From contig JANXCQ010000021.1 of NCBI GenBank assembly GCA_025060195.1, forward strand, positions 1 through 64,000: 64,000 nt of DNA, in the 5' to 3' direction. This document shows, one piece after another, positions 9,967 to 21,764 of this stretch; within the stretch, counting starts at the first letter, position 1; each line of letters opens with the position of its first letter. Source of the DNA: Gemmatales bacterium. GTDB lineage: Bacteria; Planctomycetota; Planctomycetia; Gemmatales; HRBIN36. The position numbers and the translations under genes were made by a program. The notes below the pieces were generated by a model. It was not told the origin of the DNA, did not search any database, and saw only the letters and a list, made by a program, of their open reading frames with translations.

Positions 9967-10170
9967 CTAACCTTCGGCCATCTGAGCCTGCCGCTTCCGT
10001 ATCGCTTTAAGTCTGCGCAACCTTTGGCGCCGCCTTTGCTCGCTGGGCTTTTCATAATACTCATGGCGGCGCACCTCCTTAGGAATTCCGCTTCGTTCGA
10101 GCAGCTTCTTGAAGCGTTTAATAGCTTGTTCGATACTTTCATTAGGGCGCAATTTCAGCTTCAGCGGCAT
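9967..10170 (-). CDS. rpsU: 30S ribosomal protein bS21
   Basis: [49 protein letters not shown] is a typical S21 sequence. Confidence 0.93.
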   Translation of the reverse strand: MPLKLKLRPNESIEQAIKRFKKLLERSGIPKEVRRHEYYEKPSEQRRRQRLRRLKAIRKRQAQMAEG

Positions 10171-10412
10171 TCGTCCTCCTTATACGTTGACCCAGGAAGC
10201 AGGCTCGGCACATGTCCCCAATATTTTTCGACCATCTGGTCCCGAATTTGCACCTCAACCAGGTGATTTATTATAAGGGCCACCAACGAAATCGCCACCA
10301 CCCTCACCTCATACCAAGACCAACTTAAACGAGCAAGGCTGGCCAGTGGAGCATAGCACAAAATGTCCTCTGGCTAGGCGCCAATTCCAACAACCGCCCC
10401 CGCGTCCGTGTC

Positions 10413-11048
10413 CTAACAGATGGGGGCCAAAACTTCCAACAACTCTACGGCGGGCCGAGAGTCCCAATGAATTAGCGCCAAACGCCCAAAGGTTTCCCGA
10501 GGCTCTGACAAGCCGAACCACACGCACATCATCTCGTCGGGCATGAGCCGTAAAAACGCACACGGCTCGATGTTACGCAAAACGTTGTGTTCGATGAGAA
10601 CGGTTCCCAAAGGCATCGCTTCCCGCAAAATCGCATCGCGCACACCAGGGGAACAGAGGTCTAGATCGATGCGCGATATTCCAAACTGAACCACGCGCGA
10701 AGGCCGGGATAGCAAAATCTTCCGCCCATACCAAGAATTCTCCCGTCTACGTGCCAAGACCCGCAAACGCACAGGCCCACCATAATAGTTCTCCAACGTC
10801 ACCGTCATATGGTCGTGATGTACCAGCAACTGATAATAAGGCGGCGGCACAGCTTCCGCAGCCACCACCTCATAACTCGGCCAAGTCCGGTCTCCAAACC
10901 ACTGATACAGCGATTCGACAGTTAAAGGCCGAAATGACTCCTTCACCTGAGCCGGTTCCCGGAAGCGGTACTCTCCGAAATTCGCCAAAACACTCAGCTG
11001 ATTCGGAGATTCGGCGGACGGCTTGGCTTTCTTTGAAGTGCTACGCAC
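10413..11048 (-). CDS. Chorismate lyase (UbiC/DUF98)-like protein
   Basis: PPPYYQLLVHHDHMTVTLENYYGGPVRLRVLARRR and REAMPLGTVLIEHNVLRNIEPCAFLRL resemble UbiC/DUF98-type proteins. Lies 37 bp after fliS. Confidence 0.55.
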   Translation of the reverse strand: MRSTSKKAKPSAESPNQLSVLANFGEYRFREPAQVKESFRPLTVESLYQWFGDRTWPSYEVVAAEAVPPPYYQLLVHHDHMTVTLENYYGGPVRLRVLARRRENSWYGRKILLSRPSRVVQFGISRIDLDLCSPGVRDAILREAMPLGTVLIEHNVLRNIEPCAFLRLMPDEMMCVWFGLSEPRETFGRLALIHWDSRPAVELLEVLAPIC

Positions 11049-11085
11049 TTCCCAAACTAATAGTTCGCCCGAACACCAACCCGTC

Positions 11086-11511
11086 CTAAGCGGTTAGCTC
11101 CCACGACGAGGTCGCCCATAACGGGGGCAGCAGCCCTTGCCGCTCCAAGTTCACTGCCTCGTGACGGATTGACTCGAATCCACTGTGGATTGTTTCCAAG
11201 ATCCGCACCGCACCCGCTAACTCCCCAACCTTCCGATTTTGCACTACGTAGTGGACATATTCATACAATCGAAGGCAGGAAATAGCCACTTCCCCCAGTG
11301 CGGGATTTACTCCACTAATCAATGCCGCTACCAATAGTTGGCTTCGATGCCAGAGCCATTGCGTTTCCTTGCGGACCTCCTTGGTTTGCTCATTATCCTC
11401 TAGCCGCAGTAATTCCTTCAACACGCGGATGGTCTCCTCTAATAAAGCCAACAACATATCTATACGCGTCCACTGCACGCTGGCCTGTTGCGCCCACTGA
11501 TACGTCACCAT
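11086..11511 (-). CDS. fliS: Flagellar export chaperone FliS-like protein
   Basis: Helical protein with GVNPALGEVAISCLRLYEYVHYVVQ...AVRILETIHSGFESIR. Positioned after fliD and flagellin. Confidence 0.8.
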   Translation of the reverse strand: MVTYQWAQQASVQWTRIDMLLALLEETIRVLKELLRLEDNEQTKEVRKETQWLWHRSQLLVAALISGVNPALGEVAISCLRLYEYVHYVVQNRKVGELAGAVRILETIHSGFESIRHEAVNLERQGLLPPLWATSSWELTA

Positions 11512-11747
11512 GGGTTTTTACCTCGCACGAGTGCTTTCGATCTTGATCTGCCTATATCTATCTAAGTCAAGGAAATCCTGCGGTTACTTTTCGGGCCTAT
11601 CTTATAGCTCACTAAGTTATGAACCGGGCTGACGCGGCGCAGAGTTCTCTCTTAGCTTGGCATGATGTCCGCGAGAATGCCGCACTTTGGCACTAACATA
11701 TATCATTAGCGATCCTTAGTAGATCTCCACCACGCTTCCCTCTGGTG

Positions 11748-14072
11748 CTAACGCCGGTTTGGACGACCATGATTTATCAAGGCCTGAAACTGCGCGGTGA
11801 GTATCTCTCCTAGACCCCGCAATCGGGACACGGCATGCTCTAAGTCGCGAAATCGCTTTTCCAAGGTTTGGCGTTGCTGTCGAACTTGTTCACTAATCCG
11901 ATCGATACTCTCCTGAAGTCGCTGTGCCTCACTTTGCAAAACCTGGCGACCGGTTCGAATCAGCCCATATTGAGGATCGAAAAGAGTATGCAAGTATTGA
12001 TCTAATTTAGCAGCCATGCCCCGAGTTAAAACTATTTCCGCCTCCGGTCCTGACACTAACTGGCTAGGGGTCAAGCTGACGCGTACTTGCAGACCCGAAG
12101 TGGCTCGATTATTTTCATCACCGACAAGCAGCTGGCCCACTCCACGTGCAGGTTCGGTTTCTCCCTGAACCAAGAAGACACCCGCCACATCCTGACCAAC
12201 TCCCCGCTGTCCCACGGTGAATCCCAGCGAGGCCAACGCATTGCCCCCTACTAAATGTACTTCCGAATGCGAGCCGTAACTGTCCGAGCGGATTCGTAAT
12301 CGGTTTCCCTCTAAAGTTACTGTAACCTGTCGGCCCTCTTGTCGAGCGACGGCGTTCACGCGGGCCTGCAACTCCTCAGCTAACGCCTGTCGACTGTAGC
12401 TCCCCGGTGTTAAGGTGAGGTGATATAATTTACCATCTAATATCAAGCTTAGCTGATTATTGCTGTCGCTTAGTATGACATTAGTTGCCAAGTCCTGCGC
12501 GGCTAGAACACTAGCTTGCTCGGCCACTTGGGTGATGTCAACCTGTATAGGGGGCCCTGGGCTCACCGTTTTTAGACTTCCTGCCACAAACTTTACTCCG
12601 GCGTGATTGGACTGCCCCACGAAGGCAAAAAGTCGGCGAACATCGTCTAAAGTGATGCCGGGTACTTGACTAGTCAACACCCGATTGAGCCGCTGGTTAT
12701 CTATTTCCAAAGTTCCCTGTTGAGTCAGGCTAATACCCAAAGCACTCAGGCGATTAAGCTGGCTCGGCAGGCCTGGAATGGCCTCTGAAACCAGCCGCTG
12801 TAGTTCCCCCCTAATCTGTCTGGCCACTCGATTGCCGAACAAGGGACCCACTTGCTGCGTTTGAGCATCATAAGTCATATGTTGGTTGAGATAGCTTATC
12901 AACTCGTTGTATTTGTCGACAAATGCTGAGATCGCTTGGCGCATTTTTTCTATGTCTGGTACCACCTGCAATTGCACATTACGGTTCACATCGGCTCCAT
13001 GGATGGTAACTTGCACTCCTTCAAACAGATTGTTCCACGTATTATTGCCTGATTCCAGAAGCAGCGCACCGTCCCCGGAACCTAAACGGAGGCGAGCATT
13101 GGTTGGCGCCTGAATTTGTGGAGCAAACACATCTATAGTGAACTTGTCCCCCGTATTTAGGACGCCTGAAGAAAACTTAATCATCACCCCCTCGGCCAAA
13201 TTTTTGTAAACATCGGTGTCTCCAGCCCCTAATGTTATCAGGCCATAGTTGTTGCCCGTACTATCTTCGTAGCGCAGCGTAATGGTATCAGAGCCAACGG
13301 TGCCTCCCTGAAGCACGGTTAGATAGTAACTTTTTGATGTCGCACCAGTGTAGGCGCCGGGGCCCTGGTTACTAGTGGCGAAAGAGGTACTAGTATTGGA
13401 AGAGTGAGCCAAAGCAGGTCCGATATAACTGGCGTCGAACACAGGTTTGCGGGCCGGACCGGTGTCCGAGGCAAGCTGATTCGTTATCTGAATAAAGTTA
13501 TTAGCTCCTGCCTCTTGTGCTGTAACCAGAAGCCTGTAAGGTTGCGTGTGATTGGGCGAACCGTCATGAATCACGGCGGCGGTTACCCCGGCCTGCGCTG
13601 CATTAATGGCTGCAGCTAATCCCCGCAACGTGTTATTAGTTTGGTCAATGGTAAGAGTAACGGCATTCGACTGGCCCATACGAATAGTTAGTGTTCCTGT
13701 AGTAATTGGGCTATCTGGAGAGTCAAATCCTTGGCTCGCCAGTTGGTGGGGTCGAGCTATGCTAAGTACTTGAAATGAATAAGTCCCTGGAGTCGCCTGC
13801 GACGAGGCAGTCGCACTGGCTAGCTCAGGATAGTTCACGCGAACTTGGCGTTGTTCGAAGACGGTATTATGAGACCGAGCTAAGGCAAATAAACTATCCT
13901 GCAGAGCACGTAAACGATTTTCTACCTCCGCCAGCGCGTTTTGCCGCACCAGAACTTGATCCTTGCGAGCGTTCAACTTCTGAATTCGGCGCTGCTGCAT
14001 ATCCAGCAGGCCTTGGATGATCTTATCGGTGTCTAATCCTGTGACTAACCCACTGAAATGAATACTGGCCAT
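11748..14072 (-). CDS. fliD: Flagellar filament-capping protein FliD
   Basis: N-term FSGLVTGLDTDKIIQGLLDMQQRRIQKLNARKDQ; AFVDKYNELISYLNQHMTYD; C-terminal coiled coil. Confidence 0.93.
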   Translation of the reverse strand: MASIHFSGLVTGLDTDKIIQGLLDMQQRRIQKLNARKDQVLVRQNALAEVENRLRALQDSLFALARSHNTVFEQRQVRVNYPELASATASSQATPGTYSFQVLSIARPHQLASQGFDSPDSPITTGTLTIRMGQSNAVTLTIDQTNNTLRGLAAAINAAQAGVTAAVIHDGSPNHTQPYRLLVTAQEAGANNFIQITNQLASDTGPARKPVFDASYIGPALAHSSNTSTSFATSNQGPGAYTGATSKSYYLTVLQGGTVGSDTITLRYEDSTGNNYGLITLGAGDTDVYKNLAEGVMIKFSSGVLNTGDKFTIDVFAPQIQAPTNARLRLGSGDGALLLESGNNTWNNLFEGVQVTIHGADVNRNVQLQVVPDIEKMRQAISAFVDKYNELISYLNQHMTYDAQTQQVGPLFGNRVARQIRGELQRLVSEAIPGLPSQLNRLSALGISLTQQGTLEIDNQRLNRVLTSQVPGITLDDVRRLFAFVGQSNHAGVKFVAGSLKTVSPGPPIQVDITQVAEQASVLAAQDLATNVILSDSNNQLSLILDGKLYHLTLTPGSYSRQALAEELQARVNAVARQEGRQVTVTLEGNRLRIRSDSYGSHSEVHLVGGNALASLGFTVGQRGVGQDVAGVFLVQGETEPARGVGQLLVGDENNRATSGLQVRVSLTPSQLVSGPEAEIVLTRGMAAKLDQYLHTLFDPQYGLIRTGRQVLQSEAQRLQESIDRISEQVRQQRQTLEKRFRDLEHAVSRLRGLGEILTAQFQALINHGRPNRR

Positions 14073-14273
14073 AGTTGGAGGCGGCTGGCAATGATTCTGC
14101 TGGAAAAATGAGCGTTTTTTGCAAGCATAGCATATAAAGAGCTTGGTCGGAGCGAGTAATCAAAAGATCCGCAACTAACAGTTTTTAGGCAAATGCGGGA
14201 GTAAACTGCATTTCTCGGAGTTGGGTCGAGGGGCGGAAGAAAATTAGATATTAGCCGTGAAAGCCCGCATAAC

Positions 14274-14301
14274 GGTAGGGGGAGTCAAGCCCACCCCTAC
14301 C
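14274..14301. other. Stem-loop downstream of flagellin
   Basis: GGTAGGGG...CCCCTACC 8-bp inverted repeat just past the flagellin stop. No clear U tract. Confidence 0.45.
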
Positions 14302-14367
14302 AACTTCATCCTACGGAAGCTAAGTCGCACTCGAAAGACTAGACTCGACGCGATTTGCCAGTCAATT

Positions 14368-15804
14368 TTAGCGCTGAAGTAAAGCGAGCACCAATTGAGG
14401 AACCTGATTAGCGTTCGCTAGGACGCTGATACCGGTCTGGAGCAGGATTTGTTGCTTAGTAAAGTTGGCGATTTCCTGGGCATAATCCGTATCGCGGATA
14501 GTGGACTCAGCAGCTACGGTGTTTTCCAAGGTCGCGCGGAGGTTGTTCGCAGTGGCCTCGAGGGTATTCTGTTGGAAGGCACCGAGCATGCCGCGCAAAT
14601 TGGTTACGTCATCAATGGCCTGATCGATGACTTTAATGGCGTCGGTGGCGCCGCTAACTGTCCGGACATTAATCTGGCTAAGGCTACTAAATTGCACGCC
14701 TGCGACGTTTAGCCCCAAAGCTGAAGTGGCCATATTGCCTATGGCTACTTTGGCGGTTTGCCCAGCGTTAGGACCGATCTGGAATTGCAAGGAGTTGTCG
14801 GTAACGGTAACCGTGCCCACGTTGCCACTAAACGTATTACCGACTAAGTTCGTGGCCGCGGTGTCGGTCTTGACGGCGACGCTAAGTCCTTTGGGAGCAC
14901 CGCTTACGGCAGTGAGTACATTTCCCGAGCCCACAGCGGCTTGCCCGCCGATCGTCCCAGCAATGTCCACGCCCGTGTCAGTCTGGATCGTCGTGGTAAA
15001 GCCCGCGCTGCCTGCGCCTTGGCGCGTGGAGACAACACTTATGCTTGCCGCCGAACCAAACTGCAATGTGCGTAGCACGATGCGATCGTTGTTGTCATCA
15101 TCTACCGCTTCCACCCCAGTTTGATTCGTATAGGAATTAATTCGAGAAATAATTTGAGCGCGGGTCATGCCGGCAGTTAGAGTGATGTTGACGCCGTTGA
15201 CAGTCAATACTTCATCGTTACTAATAGTATCATTGTCTGCCAAGGCCGTGGTGGAGATGATATAAGCCCGTTGCGCCGCAGTGGTTACGTTAACGGTGTA
15301 GGTCCCCGCTAACGTGTCGCTCGTACCTCGTAAGAAAACGGTCCTCGCAGGATCGCTGACGGAACCAGAAATTCCCGCGGAACCATCTAATAGTTTTTTC
15401 GTGCCGAACTGGGTGTTCGCGGCGATACGGTCAATGGTAGCCAAAATATTATTAATTTCGGCCTGGTTAGCGGCCAAGGCGTCAGCGTCGTGGACACCTG
15501 CGTTGGCGGAATCAAGGGCCAGACTGCGTGCCTTCAACAAAAGGCGATTGATTTCGTCCAGAGCGCCTTCAGCAGTTTGGACGAGCGAAACGGCCTTGCT
15601 CGCATTCTCGATCGCAGTTTGCAGACCGACAATTTGCGCACGCTGCTGTTCGCTAACCACCAAAGCAGCGGGGCCATCGGCACCGCGATTGATCCTTAGC
15701 CCCGAAGACAAGCGTTCTAAGGAACGCTGCAGTGCTGAATTCGTGCGTTTTAGGTTGTGCTGGCCAATCAAGGACGTGACGTTGTTGGTGATGACGAGAC
15801 CCAT
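14368..15804 (-). CDS. fliC: Flagellin
   Basis: MGLVITNNVTSLIGQHNLKRTNSALQRSLERLSSGLRINRGADGPAALVVSEQQRAQI; C-term QEIANFTKQQILLQTGISVLANANQVPQLVLALLQ. Confidence 0.96.
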   Translation of the reverse strand: MGLVITNNVTSLIGQHNLKRTNSALQRSLERLSSGLRINRGADGPAALVVSEQQRAQIVGLQTAIENASKAVSLVQTAEGALDEINRLLLKARSLALDSANAGVHDADALAANQAEINNILATIDRIAANTQFGTKKLLDGSAGISGSVSDPARTVFLRGTSDTLAGTYTVNVTTAAQRAYIISTTALADNDTISNDEVLTVNGVNITLTAGMTRAQIISRINSYTNQTGVEAVDDDNNDRIVLRTLQFGSAASISVVSTRQGAGSAGFTTTIQTDTGVDIAGTIGGQAAVGSGNVLTAVSGAPKGLSVAVKTDTAATNLVGNTFSGNVGTVTVTDNSLQFQIGPNAGQTAKVAIGNMATSALGLNVAGVQFSSLSQINVRTVSGATDAIKVIDQAIDDVTNLRGMLGAFQQNTLEATANNLRATLENTVAAESTIRDTDYAQEIANFTKQQILLQTGISVLANANQVPQLVLALLQR

Positions 15805-15866
15805 AGTTGCGGCTCCTCCCGTTTATAGTTATGCTGCGCTGGTGCTAAACTCACGTGTCATAGTCT

Positions 15867-15893
15867 TTATCGAGACTAAATTCGGAAAATTGC
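15867..15893 (-). promoter_or_regulatory. Candidate sigma-28 (FliA) promoter of flagellin
   Basis: Minus strand GCAATTTT-N11-CTCGATAA versus consensus TAAAGTTT-N11-GCCGATAA (5/8 and 6/8), about 63 bp upstream of the ATG. Confidence 0.5.
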
Positions 15894-15950
15894 TCTTAGG
15901 TTCCTGAAATAAGTGAGCAATTCTGCATCGAATCTGCGGACTAAAAGAAC

Positions 15951-16274
15951 TTAACCACATGAAGGGATTGTCTCGTTTATAGGTAAACCTACTAGCCAGT
16001 CTAAATCTTGAACTAAATGTTGCGCTACTTCCTCAAAGGCAGCGGTGGAATCATAATAACCATTTCGCAACCGTTGTTGAATAATTGCTAACAGAGTTTT
16101 GCGATCTTCCGTCAATTCTACAAGTCGGGTCCGTAACTGGTTCAATTGACTAAGTTCCACCGCTTGAGTATCAGCTTTCCGCGCAAATGTGTCTGGTCGC
16201 GCACTGTGAGCAGGTATGCGGTTCAGTCGATGGTCCCCGCAAATCCTAGGCGTTGGCTGGGGTTCTATCCGCAT
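15951..16274 (-). CDS. FlgM-like anti-sigma-28 factor (putative)
   Basis: C-terminal DRKTLLAIIQQRLRNGYYDSTAAFEEVAQHLVQDL resembles the FlgM C-terminal pattern (D-R-v..i...i..G.Y..d...iA..L). Upstream of flagellin. Confidence 0.55.
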   Translation of the reverse strand: MRIEPQPTPRICGDHRLNRIPAHSARPDTFARKADTQAVELSQLNQLRTRLVELTEDRKTLLAIIQQRLRNGYYDSTAAFEEVAQHLVQDLDWLVGLPINETIPSCG

Positions 16275-16523
16275 AGCTTTGGTCTCGTAGTCCGAAACAG
16301 ACTATACCAACTTATTTTTCGAAGGCTCTTGCGAAAACTTGCCTCAAAGGTAGCTTAGTTACTAACAGTTGTCTAGGAAGGGAACTTTAGGAGATGCCAT
16401 TTTGCCCTATAATATCGGGAAATGTCATTAACCAAACTAATGCGTGAGTCTCGAGGTCTAACACGATCAGAATAGGTCCGGATGAGGTTAAGCCATTTCC
16501 TGATGGACCGAACCAGATTTATG

Positions 16524-17930
<1,407 letters not shown>

Positions 17931-18172
17931 TTATTTCCGCACGGAAAACCCAACTTTGAGCGTAACGACTGAGTGGGAAGTTGTTGCCAGAGGAGCTTTG
18001 GCGTAGATTAACGGCAAACACTGGGAGACTCAAGAGAGCCTAATGTTGGTCAGTTCTGCCACAGGCTTAGATTTCAGGGGGTAGCTTAGGCAGCCCATGC
18101 GGCCACTAAGCTGAGCTAGGGTGGTGTCAAAGTACCTCAATACCCTAACAGGTAGGGGCAGGATTTTTGCAG

Positions 18173-18673
18173 TCAGAGCGTGGGAACATCGCATACTAAG
18201 GCCTCTTCGTTGCAAATCGGGAACGTCGGGCAGCGGATGCATTCGCCCCAGATAAAACGAGGAAGGCTGTTTTTGCCCACGCGGCGGTAGCCAATTTTTT
18301 CGAAGAATTCGGGAACGTTGGTCAAAGTGAAAACTTGTTTCACGCCCAGGCGGGCTAAGTCGCGTAAACAGGCGTCGCAGAGGGCGCGGCCGATGCCTTT
18401 GCCTTGCCAAGCGTCATGAACGGCGAGGCACTTGAGTTCGGCCAGGTCGTGCCAAAATACGTGGGCCGCGGCACAACCGACGATCTCGCCCTGAGCGTTC
18501 TCAGCGACGTGAAATTCACGAATGTTAGCGTACAACTCGTCCAACGTCCGCAGAATCATTTTGCCGCGTTCGGCGTGGACACGAATCAGGGCATGAATCG
18601 CTGGAACGTCAGCGACACGTGCGGGGCGGACGATTACATGCTGGTCGGTACTGGCTGATAAGTCTGCTCCCAT
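18173..18673 (-). CDS. GNAT N-acetyltransferase (N-acetylglutamate synthase-like)
   Basis: VIVRPARVADVPAIHALIR, LAELKCLAVHDAWQGKGIGRALCDACL, FFEKIGYRRVGKNSLP. Confidence 0.85.
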   Translation of the reverse strand: MGADLSASTDQHVIVRPARVADVPAIHALIRVHAERGKMILRTLDELYANIREFHVAENAQGEIVGCAAAHVFWHDLAELKCLAVHDAWQGKGIGRALCDACLRDLARLGVKQVFTLTNVPEFFEKIGYRRVGKNSLPRFIWGECIRCPTFPICNEEALVCDVPTL

Positions 18674-18676
18674 GGG

Positions 18677-19030
18677 TTAGGAGGCTGAGAGGGAGCTCAT
18701 TTCAGCAGTGCTAACAATCAGGGGCTCGGTTGACGCTCTCCATTTTTGGGCCGATGTATGGTCGCGGTGGCGCTGTCGGTGAACCATCCAGTAGCAGGCT
18801 AGCCCGAAGGATGCCGTGAGCAGGTAGGGCATGCTCAGCATAAAGTAGATGCTGTAGTTGTATGCTTTAGCCAGCTGACTTGGATTATACACGTCGGAGT
18901 CGGATTCGATGTCCTGAGCGGCGACCGCTTCTTTACAACCAGGGCATGCCAATGCGGGCTGCGGGGCGAGCACAAGGATTATCGCGATAGCAAGCACGGC
19001 GAGCGCCGCGAGATACTGCGTCAGGCGCAT
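18677..19030 (-). CDS. Small secreted/membrane protein with CPGC motif
   Basis: Signal-like MRLTQYLAALAVLAIAIILVLAPQPALA then CPGCKEAV and a TM segment. In-frame start at 19030. Confidence 0.6.
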   Translation of the reverse strand: MRLTQYLAALAVLAIAIILVLAPQPALACPGCKEAVAAQDIESDSDVYNPSQLAKAYNYSIYFMLSMPYLLTASFGLACYWMVHRQRHRDHTSAQKWRASTEPLIVSTAEMSSLSAS

Positions 19031-19140
19031 GGCGAAATCCCCTCCTCGATGAATTTTCAGCTTACCACCGTTAAATGCTACGGCTGCGGCATCGCGGAAA
19101 CAATGGGAGTTAACGCGTAACAAGCCAAGTTCGGACCATT

Positions 19141-20334
19141 TTATCGTCGTAGAGCCAGCCAACCTACGGCGAAGAGAACCAGACAACCTAGCAACAAAAT
19201 GGGTATCAAATACAGGGCTTGCGGAACCAGTGGAGAGATCATGGCCAGTACGAGGATGAGCCAGATTATGCCGCAGCCTAAACTGGCTGCTTGGCTCTTG
19301 AACACGGCAGATTCGGTGTATTCCTGGCGCAACAAAGAAACGGCTTTGCGGCTGCGGAGGCTTTCCTCGATGGCCTGGACGATTTCTGCAGCGGCAACGG
19401 CATCGACCCATTGGGCGGGTGTGTATGTGCAATTGTTAGCGTCAAGCAACCAAGCTGCATAGTTTTTCCAGACGGATTCGCCGCTGCTTTCGACAATTTG
19501 CCGTTGCCCTTCGCGTTCATATTGGCAGACATGGCGCCCTGGTTCCACGGTGGCACCGAGCCAGGTGATGATGCCCTGGGCCGTTTGCAAGCGAAAACCT
19601 TCGGTCAAGCCTGGGGCCTGGCGCCAAATGAAATGACCGCCGCTTTCCCAGCGGCCAGTAACTGTCAAAGGGGCGTGAAGCACACTCAGGGAAGTGGCTT
19701 CGCCGACGGCATAGATTTCGGCGATCTCACCTCCTAAGCAGCGGAGCCAATCGGCCCAGAACCATAAGGGATGACACCGATCAGTTTCCAGCGTTGGGCG
19801 TTTTCGAGCTGGGGCGATTTCCAGCGACTTGAGTTCGTTGATGGGTATGTTGACTTCTAAGTGCCAGGATGGACTCTGCCCGATTCCTTGAAGCCAGGTT
19901 CGTATTCGAGCTAAACCGTCGAAGAAGCGGTGGGGGATGATAGGCCAGACAGGAAAGCGGCGTTCCTCGAGAGCCAATTGCACGACGTAGTAACGCTCCA
20001 GGGCCTGGTCGGCGGGATGTATTACGAACACCGAGCGGTCTAACTGAATCGCTTGCGCGAGCAGTTCGCCGCGAAATGGCCAAGTGTCAGCGAGTACCAG
20101 AACATCTACTTCGGGATGGCTAAGCCCCTGAGCAGCGTCGCGGCTTACGGAGACTGTCGGCGACCAGCGCATGGCCCAGGCTAATAACGGTTCAGGGCCG
20201 GCACAGGCTATTAGCCGGCACCCTTGCTGTTGCAGTGCTTCGACTAAAGCACGCGCCCAGGGATGGTCACCGATGAGTCCGACGCGATAGGTAAATGTCT
20301 TTGCGGATGTTGGTGAGGACATGGCTCCGTACAA
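19141..20334 (-). CDS. Gfo/Idh/MocA-like oxidoreductase with C-terminal TM segments
   Basis: N-term Rossmann-like YRVGLIGDHPWARALVEALQQQGCRLIACAG, EVDVLVLADTW; C-term hydrophobic helices. Confidence 0.6.
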   Translation of the reverse strand: MYGAMSSPTSAKTFTYRVGLIGDHPWARALVEALQQQGCRLIACAGPEPLLAWAMRWSPTVSVSRDAAQGLSHPEVDVLVLADTWPFRGELLAQAIQLDRSVFVIHPADQALERYYVVQLALEERRFPVWPIIPHRFFDGLARIRTWLQGIGQSPSWHLEVNIPINELKSLEIAPARKRPTLETDRCHPLWFWADWLRCLGGEIAEIYAVGEATSLSVLHAPLTVTGRWESGGHFIWRQAPGLTEGFRLQTAQGIITWLGATVEPGRHVCQYEREGQRQIVESSGESVWKNYAAWLLDANNCTYTPAQWVDAVAAAEIVQAIEESLRSRKAVSLLRQEYTESAVFKSQAASLGCGIIWLILVLAMISPLVPQALYLIPILLLGCLVLFAVGWLALRR

Positions 20335-20400
20335 TGTTCTATAAAACTAGTCGCTTCGAACAGTCTGCATCTCTAAATTTGCAACCAGGTGCCAGTGCCT

Positions 20401-21687
20401 ATGCGCGACGTAGTATGCATGATTTTGGGTGGTGGGCGGGGCACGCGTCTATATCCGCTAACCAAGCACCGCAGCAAGCCGGCCGTACCTTTGGCGGGGA
20501 AATATCGGCTGATTGACATTCCCATCAGTAACTGCATCAATAGCGGGTTGAACCAGATTTACGTTCTCACCCAATTTCTCAGCGTGAGTTTGCATCGTCA
20601 TATTTCGAACACGTACAAAATGGATCAATTTCACGGCGGCTTTGTGGAAATCTTGGCGGCTCAGCAAACCATGGAGTCTGCAGATTGGTATCAGGGGACT
20701 GCCGATGCTGTGCGGCAGAATTTGCGTTATTTGCAGGATGAGCATATCCAAGACGTGTTGATTTTAGCAGGCGACCAGCTGTATCGGATGGACTTTCGCC
20801 GCATGCTCGAGGTGCATCGTCGGTCCCAGGCCGATATTACCATTTCGGTTTTGCCAGTGCACGAGGAGCAAACTAGCGGCTTGGGCATCGTGCGCCTTGA
20901 TGCCGAGGGGCACGTCGTGGACTTCGTTGAAAAGCCCACCAAGCGGGAGCACCTGGATCGGCTTCGGACTGAACCAGCCTGGATGGAGCGGTTTGGCATC
21001 AAAGCTCAGGGTCGTTCGTACCTCGCCAGCATGGGTATTTATTTGTTCCGCAAGTCGGTGCTATTTGAGGTCCTGAGCGTACGGCCCCCCTACACAGACT
21101 TTGGCAAAGACGTTTTCCCCAATAGCTATCGCAAATATCGGGTAATGGCATATCTGTTCGATGGTTACTGGGAGGATTTAGGGACGATTAAGGCGTATCA
21201 TCAGGCGACGTTGGCTTTATGTGGGCCGAATCCGCCCTTCGAGTTCCACAGCCCCGAGGGGGTCATTTATACCCGCATGCGTTTTTTGCCAGCGTCGCGA
21301 GTCTTAGGCGCCAGCGTGGAGCACTGTCTCATCAGCGATGGTTGTCTGGTGCAAGAAGGGGCTAAGCTGGTTCGTTGCGTGATCGGGGTGCGCACGCAAC
21401 TGGGACGGGACGTTTTTTTACGAGATACGATTGTCATCGGCGCAGATCGTTATGAGACCGAGGAGGAAAAACGCCGTAACCAGGAGCTGGGCATTCCGAA
21501 TATTGGCATCGGCGAGGGGTCGGTGATCGAAAGGGCGATCATTGACAAAGATTGCCGCATCGGTCGCCACGTGCGGATCGTCAACGAGCGAGGTTTACAA
21601 GAATATGAAGCCCCGCAGTACGTGATCCGCGATGGGATCGTGGTCATTCCCAAATCAGTGGTTATTCCAGATGGCACCGTCATTTAG
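20401..21687 (+). CDS. glgC: Glucose-1-phosphate adenylyltransferase
   Basis: [68 protein letters not shown]. Confidence 0.95.
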   Translation: MRDVVCMILGGGRGTRLYPLTKHRSKPAVPLAGKYRLIDIPISNCINSGLNQIYVLTQFLSVSLHRHISNTYKMDQFHGGFVEILAAQQTMESADWYQGTADAVRQNLRYLQDEHIQDVLILAGDQLYRMDFRRMLEVHRRSQADITISVLPVHEEQTSGLGIVRLDAEGHVVDFVEKPTKREHLDRLRTEPAWMERFGIKAQGRSYLASMGIYLFRKSVLFEVLSVRPPYTDFGKDVFPNSYRKYRVMAYLFDGYWEDLGTIKAYHQATLALCGPNPPFEFHSPEGVIYTRMRFLPASRVLGASVEHCLISDGCLVQEGAKLVRCVIGVRTQLGRDVFLRDTIVIGADRYETEEEKRRNQELGIPNIGIGEGSVIERAIIDKDCRIGRHVRIVNERGLQEYEAPQYVIRDGIVVIPKSVVIPDGTVI

Positions 21688-21764
21688 TTGCGACGCTCAC
21701 GGTGAACAATTGGCAACACGATTGCAAGTTGACCACGACGACGTGGCCAGTGGCAGTTTCCAAG

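Noticed and set aside
14627-15907. Plus-strand ORFs of 165 and 197 aa
   Set aside because: Antisense to flagellin, which is unambiguous at both ends.
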